From Rhyacophila brunnea (lineage: Eukaryota > Arthropoda > Insecta > Trichoptera > Rhyacophilidae), in assembly GCA_022495005.1 (NCBI GenBank), contig JAGYXB010000277.1, positions 1 to 64,000 on the forward strand: a DNA stretch of 64,000 nt. Reading direction: 5' to 3'. Position 1 is the stretch's first letter; each line of letters opens with the position of its first letter. Below are positions 1 to 12,200 of the stretch, one piece after another. The notes under the pieces are model-generated. The model did no database searches, was not told where the DNA came from, and saw only the letters and a list, made by a program, of their open reading frames with translations. The translations under genes were made by a program, and so were the position numbers.

Positions 1-142
1 AGGACACCCATGAAAGTTTTTGTTTTACAACACTTGATACCGATTACAGAACATTTTAATATGGTTTGAATAGTGCAATATTTCTAGTCAGCTTTGCCTT
101 TTTTTACACGCCTCAAATCTCTTTTTAATTTTCTAATTAAAG

Positions 143-257
143 GTACACAGAAGACGGCACAGCAGAGGTGGTTTCAGCCGCAGACGCAGACGTGGACGGA
201 GTGGTGGTCACCTCTGAAGATGGCCATCCGCAGCAATTCCTTCAGTTCACCAATGCT
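143..257 (+). CDS. zinc-finger gene, first visible exon
   Basis: Acceptor AG at 141-142 and donor GTAAGT at 258. It holds one base plus 38 codons, starting YTEDGTAEVV and ending FLQFTNA. It is acidic and Ala/Val rich, with no recognised domain. The exon starts in phase 2, so at least one coding exon lies upstream of the window. Confidence 0.75.
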
Positions 258-3200
258 GTAAGTCAACATTTTATAGACTGGTATCCAGGTTCATAGAGGA
301 AATTTTCAATTTCTTTATAACATATTATATAAATATTGACTTTGCATTGCATTCACACACCCAATCAGGAAAACAACTAATTCGACAAATGTGTTGAATT
401 ATTTAAGAGATATGTTTTCGATCCGGAATATTATCTATTTATTGTTCGCTGATGAAACCATTATTATGCCAGCTATAGGCTTCGGCGGTTTTCTCTATTA
501 AAATAATTGAGGCAAGTTTCAGTTTGCCGTGCCATTTTTCTATAAAACAATTAATGTGAAAACTCACTAGGGATGGGACTACATGCCACCGACTGGATAA
601 CGGACATCCGGACACCGCGCATTGATGAATGAAATCCCCTGAGAAATATATATACGTTACATCATTAACCAGCATGTCTAATATAAAATACAGTATAACC
701 CCTATTTTACATTTTTTAAGGGACTGAAAAAAAAAACCTAATTGGAGGGAAAATGTAAAGGGGGGTATTGAAAAAAACAACATTCAATTTAAATTTTTAT
801 TGAAAAAAATTTTATTTTTTATTAAAAAATTCATATATATTAGTTTGTTGCATTTTTATTTTTTTGTTATGTAATTCTCTTTCAACACTATATAAACATT
901 TAAAAGTGTCATCTTGAATATCAGCAAAGCTTGTAAAGTAGGTTTTTAAACCCTCGATGAACCTCATTGCTTCTTCTTTTGTTGGAATATCAACCTCTTC
1001 TTCATCAGACAGTTCTTCAGCAGACAAGTCTGCTGGTGTTAAATGACTGTCAACAATGTCATCAACAACGCCGAACTCGGGCCAATCACAGCATCGCTCG
1101 CCGACCAATCACCGTGCGCCGTTCTAAAGACACGGGAGTTTTCCCTCCAAACACCTTACGTCGTTCGAATGTCACAACCCAATCATTGTCAAGCACGCGT
1201 AACTCGCATATTTTGAATATTTCCGACGTAAATCGCGGGAAAGAAAAACGTAAATGCGGGTATTAAATGTACTGAAATACATCGAAGTAAAAACGAGGAA
1301 GCAAGCAATCTAAACTGCAACGATTTCTGGAATAGTATTTACAAATTTGTAAGTTAGACTTGCATACCCATTTATTGGTTCAAGACGTAACGTACGTGTA
1401 TTTCTTTGCGCTTTTCATTCATCTGTGAGGCGCCCAGATGTCCGTTGTCCTGGCATCCTGTTGGCGGCGCCGAATCGTCCTAGATCCAATTCATCTCTTT
1501 TCGCATCTTGTATGAAAATTTTTAGACATGGGGTTCTTTTTTTTTACCTCATTTTCATATGTTTAGGTTTCATCTCTATAGAAGAAGGTTTTTGATTGCA
1601 CCTAACAAACCTTCATTGTATGTGATATTTGTGGGTGGGGTTTTCCGTTAATGTTAATTAATGTCACAATATGAAAATCAGTTCTGAATATTTTCATTGA
1701 CTCTTTGATCCACATTATACTCTGTATGGATGTAGATTCCTCATCTTAGAGCTGTTTGGCTTGGAAGACCCCATAATATTGTTAGCATAGCCCTAAGAAT
1801 CTTTGGAACACACAAAGTAAAGGAACAAATGTTTTTCAGGGTCTTTCTGAGGATGGCACCATTCAAGGCACCCTGGAAACCCACGAGACTGACGATGTAG
1901 AGCACATCAGACAACATCGTTCTGTTTCGCAGCCGCACGGTAAATAAAATTCTGCTACCATTTGGAGTAATGCCATGTAGACCAAGACTTTGAAGTCAGT
2001 TTTATTGGATAATCCACTGACTAGTGTTTAAGAGAACTTATTTAAATAAGTACTACTGTGCGTACAGCCCTGCGTGACCATAAGCAATGCTTAACCCTAC
2101 GTCACCAAATTTGGCGACATAGTGGGAATGAGAAAAACTAATGATGTGTTGTAAGGGATGAACTACGGCGTAGTCGGATCATGTACCTAGTTCAATTGAA
2201 TAGCTCACTTGTCGCTAACCGCATTTATCCATTTTCAGAGTGCAAGCAAGGCTACTGTAGTGAACTAGGTGAATTAGATCTCTCATGATGAAGCCAAGCT
2301 CGACTCAATTCTAATTGATAACTGAAGGGCAAACATCGCCTTATATAGTTAAATAAACGACACCTTCTCTGTCATCTGTATGATAACTTTGCTGCACACT
2401 GTAGTGGGGGCGCCCTTACGGTGCTGTATGAGTGAAAGAGAAAGTATTCGAAGGACCCCGTGCTATAGTGTTAATTATTTTTTTATACTTAGTATAATGC
2501 CTTAGGCGTAAAACCCACTTAACGCAGCGAGTGGGGCACTCGCGCAAAATTTCACAAGTGGCGCGTAATCAAATACGCCAGCACACACTGGATTTGACGA
2601 CGCATTGTGCCCGCCCGCCCCATGATTCACCGTTATGTGGCTTCTCAGCGGCACGAATTAACGAAAATACAACGTAGTCCATTCATTGAACATGGCAAGC
2701 AAAACCACGCTTCTGGAAGCGTCGTCGATAAACGAGCGAGAAGGCATTATTTAATAACAGTGAACTCATTGTTTAATTATTGCGTGTCCGATATTTCGCT
2801 GGTAGAATGATGTCATCATGAATATTAATTACAAGCCCCGAGAAATTTAATAATATTTTTGTTGCTTTGTTATGAGAGACGCTGATAATAATAATTACTT
2901 TGTGCTTCTTGTGCCCCTTATTACATAAGTGAAGGGTAATGCGCGGGTGGGAGGATGCCTACTTCGTAGAGAGCGCACCGAGCGCCGCTTTGGTGGGCTG
3001 TATGCCTTAGTCAAGGCTACTTTAACGTCACCATCTATTTCTGTATTTGGACATCATTCTGCATACCATAGAATTTCCATTCCATAGAAGAAATACCATT
3101 CCATAGAAGAAGAAAAAATGTCGACATCTTCGAATTCACAAATAATATTATTTACTGTCCATAATCTATATTGTTGGTAACCTTGGCTTGCCATATTTAA

Positions 3201-6200
3201 CATGATTTTTTAAATGTCCGCAGTGCAATACGTACAAGTGGTGGAGAGAGATCAAGTCCCGCTGGTTTACTTCACTGCCGGCCCCGAAGGTTTGACGCCC
3301 ACCATTCCCAACGTTGGGTTCGTAACCACTGCTTCGTTAAATTTTTATTTATTATTTACCAGCTAATGTTTCTTTATGTAATGTCAGATACAATTACACA
3401 AAATCAGTTGAAGTAGTGGAATGGTAGAGCAGGGGCCAGATTGATCACCTTTTTTCTGTTGACCATGTGTTCTAATCCTGTGGCTGCGTGAAACTCAACT
3501 TTTTCAATCAATATAATATTTGCTTGGATTTAGTGCATAGATCCAATGTGTTGAATGAGTGACTAACTATCAATTCATGTAAAAAGGTCTGTTAAAAGTC
3601 TCTATGCTCCCAATTTGAATGGAAGATTTACTATTTTACCTTTAAATAGTAAAAAATTTTATTTTAAGTCAAAGATAAACTTAACGTTAAAAAATGTGAA
3701 TTCTTAAAGGATCCCATCTTATTATTACACATTATTTCATGGTCCCGTTTATTATTAAAATTTAGTTTAAATATTAAGTTTTCTCTAACGTAGGGTAGAG
3801 GAGAGTTGGTAGGATTCGTACACTTTTTACTCTAAGCCGTATAAAAACAAAACTGTTAGCTATTTTAAAATAACTTTAATGCTGCTATATACCCGACATA
3901 TTTGGCTTTAATAATAGTGAAGTGTAGTTTAGATACAAACCAACATGGCGAAGCTACGGTAACTTTACTGAAAAATGGAAAACGTACGAAACTACCCCAC
4001 ACATGGGGTAGGTTCGTACATAGTGTGGGGCACATTCGTACATAATGGGGAACCTTCGTACAGTCAAAGAAAATGCTATTTATTCAATGGAATATAATCA
4101 TGTATTGAGATCAAAGTTAACACAGAATCAGCCTTTATGTAGTAATAATTAACAGTTATTGTCTTTAAAGTGCTTATAACTACTTAGTCATAAAAACATA
4201 ACACTTTTCTTTTTTACATAACATAAAGGAACGAATAAATGAACATTATAAAATTTACCATTAGAGTAATAGGTCTTCATCTTATGTATTTAATAGTTGT
4301 ACTATCCAACATTATACATAGATAAGTCTTTTTCGAAGCTAAATATGTGGGTTGTTCTTGCTGTAAAAGCAGATTTTGATAGCGGCAATATACATACCAC
4401 ATCTGATATGTAAACTGTTTCTTCATCTTTGGTAGTGGGAAAGACAAATTTCCAGGTATGAGGCTTCTTCCTCAAAAATGAAACTTTGTATTCAACGGGA
4501 CTATATTTTTTAAGCACCTGCCCAATATAATATAAAACGGTCTTTTTTTTCTCGAACTATACTATCACAAAGCTTTCTTCTTTGATGTTCTCTGACGTAA
4601 CTGAAGTTTCATTCTCAGTATCCGATCCTTCAGACATCTCTTCGATGGGAGAACAAGAACTTTCTCTTAAACTCATATTAGCCTCATCTCACAATCAGTC
4701 TCATCCTCACAATCAGTTTCATCCTGAATATCAGTCTTTACAGTTTTATTTTGCCTCTTTGGTTTAGCTGTCCCTGAAGTTTTCTTCTGTCTCTTTGTTT
4801 TGGTTCTTGTATCTGATAGTAAATGTAATGCTCGCTTCATCTCCTTAGCCCTTTGTTTCCTCTTTTGCTCTTGTTTCTTCAACTTTTTTGCTTTTTCTAT
4901 TTCTTCTAGTCTATTTTTTTCAGGGGTATCTGTATATATTCTCGATTTTCCTGGCAGTTTTCCTTTCGACTTTTTTAAGGCATTTCTGTCCACTCTGGGA
5001 TAGGGCTGACAATTTCTGGAGTTATTAATCCTACAGTTAACGAAGATGCAGGCGCAGTTGTAGGTGATAGCGAGGAGGGTAATACTGGCGCTGAGCTCCG
5101 TGGAAGAAGATCTTGTTGAGTAATCTCTGTTTCTGCAGGTAGAGTTTCTGGCACAATGGCATCTTGGCCCGCTGTAGAAGTTGATTGTCCACCTTGCGTG
5201 GATTCTAACGGCTGCATCTTGCATCATTGCATCTTCATCAACGTCTCCTGTACTTGTCCCCTTTTTCACATATATTCGCGGAATGGTTCTGTAACAATAA
5301 TATTTTTGGTGAATAATCTTTCTACTGCCACGCAGTTAGGAATGGGGAGCATTCGTACAGTACGAATCTACCCCACTCATAACTGCACGAAGGTACCCCA
5401 AACGGAGAAATCAACAAATTAATTGAAAATAAAAATAACCATTATAGTTAGCCTAAAATGACTATTTACATATTAAACGAAGTTATCACTTCATAAACTG
5501 TACTACGTCACTTATATCATTCGTGCAAAACTTATAACAGTTAAGCGTGTTCAAAAGTGGTATAAAATACTTACGTAGAGCGAAAACACATATCGGCGTA
5601 CTCCGTCGAAGCCGTTGGCCGCACTGACGCCCCGCTCGGCGGTTACACTATGCGTATGAGCGGGAGTCACGTACACAAACACGAGCACGTCAATGAATTG
5701 GATAGTGAAGATATAACCACTGTACGAATGCTCCCTATGTACGAATCCTACCTGCTCTCCCCTACAGTAAAGATTTTTGTCTCATTCATAGTTTTGATGT
5801 TTTTTATGATTTCTTTTTTATGTTTGTAACCAATAAGTTAGGGGGTGAGAAGGTCAGATAATAATGTTGTAATTTGTGACGGAGGGGAAGGGGGGCTGTA
5901 AAAACATTAGGTGACATTAGGTACAAATCCAACAAAACATTTCATGAGAACATACGTAATATTGAAATCAATTATTTTCAATGAATTTGTTCTTATTGAA
6001 TGGGGGAGGCAGTTTAAAAATGTGGTGTAATTTCGACAAGAAGATAAAGGATTTTGTGAATATTTGTGGTGGAAGGGGTCAAAAGAAAAATTATTGTCAT
6101 TGTTTTTGAAATGTGAAAATTTACTGACTAAGTGGAGTTACCATTGGTCGCCGTTTACTTAGGGTACCAAACTGAAAAATTTCCTCTATTGATAGGGACT

Positions 6201-9200
6201 CACCTCGGGTTATCGATCTCCTGATGATGATTAATTGTATGTACTATAAAATAATTTGTATATTGCAGGCGGCGGAAGCGAGGGGAGTTCGTCCTTCCAA
6301 CAGACACGAGCAAGTTCAAAATGTTCCTCTACAGCTGTAAACTCTGTGACTTCAAGTGCAACGCTATCAAAGAGTTGACTGCGCACAGGGTCAGTATGAA
6401 TCCATATCTAGTCGTGGATAATTTGTATATTGCAGGCGGCGGAAGCGAGGGGAGTTCGTCCTTCCAACAGACACGAGCAAGTTCAAAATGTTCCTCTACA
6501 GCTGTAAACTCTGTGACTTCAAGTGCAACGCTATCAAAGAGTTGACTGCGCACAGGGTCAGTATGAATCCATATCTAGTCGTGGCGTTACCTGGGCGTGT
6601 AAAGAAATGATTTAATTACGGATCACAATATGCAATTAGTGTCACAAATAATGCAAATTAATTTATTTGTTCGTATTTAAATTAGGCACAGCGCGAACAA
6701 ACAGTGACATCAGTTTTGATAACTTTTCAAATTTATTAGCCTGCATACCATATTATGGAGTGTGTATTCATCAATACCAATTATATTATATTTGTCTTAG
6801 ATTACCTGTAACGCATGAGAGGAAACATATTAAATATACACGTTTAAACGCAAATTCTAAATTTGAAAATTTGGAGGAATCTGGTTGTGAAAGAAAATAA
6901 ATGATACTCTCATAATAGTTTGACAGATACTAATATGCTGCGGTAATAGCATGTCGGTTGAATAGAGTATTGAGAAATTAGTGTGTTATCCGAGAGATTT
7001 AAGGGTACTGTCGAACAAGAACTTCTTGTCCACGTGTTAAAACTGTGAACTAACAAGCCCCTTCTATTTAATTAATCGCACTTCTGTTTTCAAATGAGGA
7101 ACGCCTCTAAATTTGTCATTTCATTTTACGCTTCCATGGTATACAGATCTATAAATTTACGTAATTTAATTATAATAAAAATATGTCCAACAGGAAAAAT
7201 ATTAAAATTATTATTAGTAAACTTTTTGTTTATTACGAAGAAGAAAAGGAGCCATACCTAAAAAAGAGCCGATCCATTATTTAAACACGCGTTGCCGCTA
7301 TGACAGGTATGAAAATTCTTCTATATGCGACTACAACGTCTTGCGGTTATTGACGAGATCTTGTGGTCGGACAGTAATTATATGATAGGGATAGGGTGCT
7401 GTAACCTACTAAAACCGTAGGCAACATACACAATCAATCAAAAAATGGAAACATGAATGAGGAAGAAGCTGCTGAGTATTGCCGTTTGACAAATGAACAA
7501 GTTCAGCGATGACATGCTCAGCAATGTGAGGAAACAGTCCACATTGACGAAGAGAGAATGTGAAGAGTGTGGCAAATCACTACCGGCTTTGATAGGAAAT
7601 AGTAAGATAGTAGATCACATACTACTTAAATTTCAACTTTTCAACTTTTTTGATTTAATTTTTTGCAAATAAGTAGTTGTTTTTTTTAAATTATGTAAAA
7701 TTTCATGTTTGTTATTTCAGTCGATCCACCAAGCCTCAGGTGGAGCCGGGCGATTCCGGAATCTGTCCAAGATTCAGCATTCCTCCTCTGCAACCATAAT
7801 TGCGGCCTCGTCACCTTCTTCCTCTTCCAATTCGGCGACCTCGTTCATGCACTGCGGGCTATGTAACTTCAAGGCTACCTCCAAACTTCAGGTCGGTGCT
7901 ATGCCACTACTATCATATTGTCATGTTGGTCTGACCCCATATTTAGAAGCAGTGTTAACATTTTAAATTATTGGATAATAGCTGAGGATGTGATTGATAT
8001 ATCGACGGGCCCCAGAAAAACCGATATAAGTCTGAAATCACAAATGTTCAGGAGAGCGAAAAAACTAAAATTTTGACTGTTTTAAATTCATTGCATAAAA
8101 TGAGTAAGTTTTTTCCAGTATTGTTTTAGTGAATCTGATAGATAATTTCTTGCTCTATAATTTCATTTAAATTTAACGGTGATTAATTGATTAACTGCTA
8201 AGATAATGTCCAAAAATCGTTTTTATTTGGAATACTATTGCGCGCTTGATGTTTGGACTCGGTTCAACATGCTTTTGCGCGGACAAAATAGATCACTGAC
8301 TCCGCACAGCAGACTTATATTCTGATATAGAACGGTTTTTTACGTCGCGTTTTTCTTACTCTATACGATTTTATTAAACACAACCATAGTTATCGCGCAC
8401 TTGTACGGAAAAACCATTATAGCGCATTAGTTAGCTCGAAATAGTACAGCGTGAATACAAAATAATGACAGAGAGTAAGGAGACATATTGGCATACAGTT
8501 GTTTTGTACGAAGTTTTTATTACAGAAAAGTATCTAAGTATGACAATTTTTAAAAAATCAAAAATATTTTAGTAAATTTAAATAAATAATTAGTAAATTA
8601 TTTTAGTTATTTATATAAATATTGTTAATATGTACAATAAGTAATATAAATTATTCAGGAAAATAGTAATTATGGAAGGATAAAAAAAGTTATGAAAGAA
8701 ATTAGAACATAATGCAAGTAACTACGAGATAGAAAAAATGTTTATTTTTGTACTTAATAACACAATTTACATTAAAAATATGGAAAGAACAATCATAATG
8801 TTAATAATTATTTTACGTTAATACAAATAAATCACATTTTATTCATTTTATTGGATTATTGATAACACAGTTTATATTAAAAATATGTAAAGAACAATCA
8901 TAATGTTAATAATTATTTTATCTTAACCCAATGCTTACGGGCCGCACAAAATTGTGTTTTTGCTAATTGCTTTTCAAATGCAAATAACACGTTAATTAAA
9001 AAAATAATTAAAAGAGCCTGTAAACATTGGGTTAATGCAAATAAATCACATTTTATTCATTTTATTGGATTATTAATAACACAATTGACATAAAAATATG
9101 GAAAGAACAATCATAATGTTAATATTTATTTTATCTTAATACAAATAAATCACATTTTATTAAATGTATTGAATTATTAATAACACAATTGATATTAAAA

Positions 9201-12200
9201 ATATGGAAAGAACAATCATATTGCAAGGCGGCTTATTTTTTTTTTCTTGAATTATTTTTCCTGCCTTCGAAATATATGTGGAGCCAGTATTGATTGATGT
9301 TTTCAAAATATTTTTTTTCCAATTAATTTCTTGTCGTCTTCTCTTTGCACCTTTAGATGGAGAATACGTTGATGGTACATCATTTTCATCATGTGTAGTC
9401 AAATTAGCATTATTTGGTTCTTCATTTGTCAAGGTATCATTGTCCATTATGATTTCTGGAATGGCGATTATGTCATTACAATGCATTGAAGTGGGCGGAA
9501 TCGCAATATCTTGATAATCATTGCTGGTATGTTTGTATTGAATCAGTTTGCGGCTTAGATATTTCATCCATTAAGTAATCCAAAACTTCAGGAGATGCGC
9601 ATTTAAAATATTCGTCAATATCTGGAGCACTCTTGATGTAAACGAAATTATACTTGGACAGTATTCTGAATAGCTAGAATTGTAATCCTTATCTGTCGTA
9701 TCGTCAGAATCTGTAAAAAAACAAAATATGAAATTACAATTTAATACTCCAACCCTATGCCCTATGATTCAAGGCCGTACATCAGTTGAGGCACGGTCTA
9801 AAAAGATCGTTGCTAGGCGATGCGCGGATTGCGGTTCGCGGGTGCAAATGACGGCTGTCAAACTAAATATTATTTGTCATATAAATCCAACATACGTCCA
9901 TTTTATGTTCTGTTTATTGTTCTATTAGTAACAATAATAATATATTCATTGACATGTTTTCTTTTCAAAGTAAATGGGTAACGTTTTTAGTCATCTTTAC
10001 ACGATTTGAGAATTAATTGGCCCGTCGCCATCATGAAGCAAAGTGACGTGTTCCTAGCTCTTTTAAATCTTTTCTAACATCTCGATATTTCGTGTTTTCA
10101 GAAAATATATAAATCGTCTGCTATGTACAACTGAAATCATTTAGCTATTTTAGATAACAAAAAAATATGTTTTATCAATATAAAACGCAATATAATTCAA
10201 ATACTTATTCCCCATAATTTACTACCTATGAGGGTTAGTTTCTTCTACTGTGATTGGTTAGTGTTATAAAACTTATAAACCAACACAAAATCTTTAAAAA
10301 AAATAAAATCTTCTGTTGAAGCATAAAACAACGGTCCATTTGTTGTAAAATTATGTCAAACAACATTACATAAATTGTATTGTATTTTAATAAGTGGTTA
10401 ATACACACACAGTCTCTTCACCAAGAATCGAATAATATTTTAATAGTCTTACGTTGTTATAGTGGTTATATCATATTATGCTTACCTATGACTTCATTGT
10501 TTTCAAGGGATTCTTCATTTACCATGTTTTTCACATTGCGGAATACGCCTCTTGCTTCATCCAATATACAAGTATAATCTGTAAATCAATACACAACAAG
10601 CACATTAGATACCATGATTTGGTAGATATCAGTGGTGAAGGCTCCATACTAAGCGATTATTTAAAGCTTACCTTCTATTTTCAAGTATTTAATTTAAATA
10701 AATAAATATCTATATTGTAGGTTATAATAAAAATATTGATTGTCATCTATCGTCGTTATTTATAAGTAGAGCGTTTAATTTAGTCAAGTTTTGAATCAAA
10801 AATAAATGACGGAACATCACAACGTGAGTGCTATTTTTAGATTTATTTCAACGATAATCCAAGCCGAATTTTCTACCGCATTTCAGTTGCCAACTTCATG
10901 CATGTCTGCGTTTTTGTTCCCGACTCAGAAGCGTAAACAGACAAGCTTATGCTCTATGTTGATTTGTTTATTGTCTATGCGTATCTTTAAAAGCAAATAA
11001 TAAATAATAAGGATGATTAAAAATAATAACTATTGTGTTCGATCACATATAATTTATAAATTGTTATTAAAAATAAATATTGTATTAATTCGCGATTATT
11101 ATTTAGGTTACTTCAGTCATAGACAAACATAACATGCTATTCATATTTCATGTCATTTTGACATTTCAAAGCGGTGATAAAGGTTTATTTTATAATACAA
11201 AATTTAGTGTGTTACTGTGTTTTAAATGTGAATAAATTATCTCATATTGTACCGAAATCATTCGCCAGTGCTTTAAATATATAAGTATTTATTAAATTGT
11301 ATAGTGTCCCGATAGAAAATGTGCAAACGATTGCATTTTAAAAAAATCATTCCCGAGATTGACGTTTCTTCAAAAATTAAAAATTATCAAAGCTTGACCT
11401 TCCAAGGGTTCATTTAGATTTGAATACAGCAAAAAAACTTATATTAGACATTTTCACAACAATTTATATGATAAATATTTGTTTTTAACTGGCAGTTACA
11501 CATTAAACAAACTTTTTTTGTTGGCGATGCATATTGTTTGGTAAAGAAAAGTATGCGTGGAATTCTACTGTCATAAGTGATTTAAATAATTTGACAAATT
11601 CAGCGGTGAAACCTATGACCAGTGTGTCGTTGTCATTAGTGTGCACCTATTCATCAGTAGTAATGTCGTAAGTATTATCTTCTTATTTCCCGTAAGTTAC
11701 CTGACAAGTGTGCTCTTTTTCTCTGATCTCCACAACTTACCTCTTTCCAAAAGTCACCCTTCGCCACTGGTAGATATTCATAAAATATCTCATTTAAATA
11801 GTAAAGTTGTTAGATATTTAAAAATACAGATAAGTATGAATTACAATGAAGAAATGCATAAAATTAAATTATTTTAGAGGGTTGGCGCAAACCAGCAATC
11901 ATTGTGTTATGCATTAAATTTATAAATTAATCAACTTAATATTGAATCAAGTAGTATTTTCTTTAAATAGTGGATATCATTATCTAAGTGTTTCATTATA
12001 AACTTTCAAAGAAACAGGGTTTAATATCAATTTTCATTCATATCTAATTCTTTTTTATTTAGGTATTTATACAAAATGTAAACTCTGTCCAATTTTACTA
12101 GGATTAAATAGCTAATAACTTTCATAATAATAAGACAATCATAATCAATAAGTAAAAAGTATGTAAATGGATGTATGTACTTACCACTCTCACCACTACT

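Larger units (their letters stand above)
560..1495. repeat. inverted-repeat element interrupted by a Tigger fragment
   Basis: The block around 598-631 (CGGACATCCGGACACC ... GATGAATGAAA) matches, in inverse orientation, the block around 1416-1447 (TTTCATTCATC ... AGATGTCCG). Further similarity reaches towards about 560 and 1490. This looks like an older TIR element into which the 691-1274 element inserted. Its exact ends and target duplication are not clear. Confidence 0.45.
258..1839 (+). other. intron of the zinc-finger gene with nested repeats
   Basis: About 1.6 kb. It holds a pogo/Tigger fragment (691-1274) lying between two inverted GC-richer blocks (about 560-635 and 1425-1490). I see no other gene in it. 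Confidence 0.7.
1940..3223 (+). other. intron of the zinc-finger gene with dispersed repeats
   Basis: It holds two repeats that recur elsewhere in the window (2160-2467 and about 2501-3012). The remaining bases show no coding or RNA signal that I can support. Confidence 0.6.
3318..6268 (+). other. intron of the zinc-finger gene
   Basis: About 2.95 kb. It holds a tRNA-like short repeat near 3420-3485 and the pogo-like element at 3793-5762. From 5765 to 6268 I see no feature. Confidence 0.6.
6251..6584 (+). repeat. perfect 167-bp tandem duplication containing a coding exon
   Basis: Unit 1 (6251-6417) and unit 2 (6418-6584) read as identical, base for base. Each contains the 3' end of an intron with acceptor TTGCAG, the whole 121-base finger exon, the donor GTCAGT and 28 bases of the next intron. 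Confidence 0.95.

Noticed and set aside
439..783. 114-codon minus-strand ORF with hydrophobic segments
   Set aside because: It runs over an intron and the edge of a Tigger fragment, with no domain and no plausible codon pattern.
6321..6545. ORF starting at the ATG within the duplicated exon and running through both copies
   Set aside because: It reads through a splice donor and the spacer; the duplicate is entered in a different frame and gives unrelated serine-rich sequence.
8757..9230. CRISPR-like array
   Set aside because: Units are contiguous, without unique spacers, and the genome is eukaryotic.
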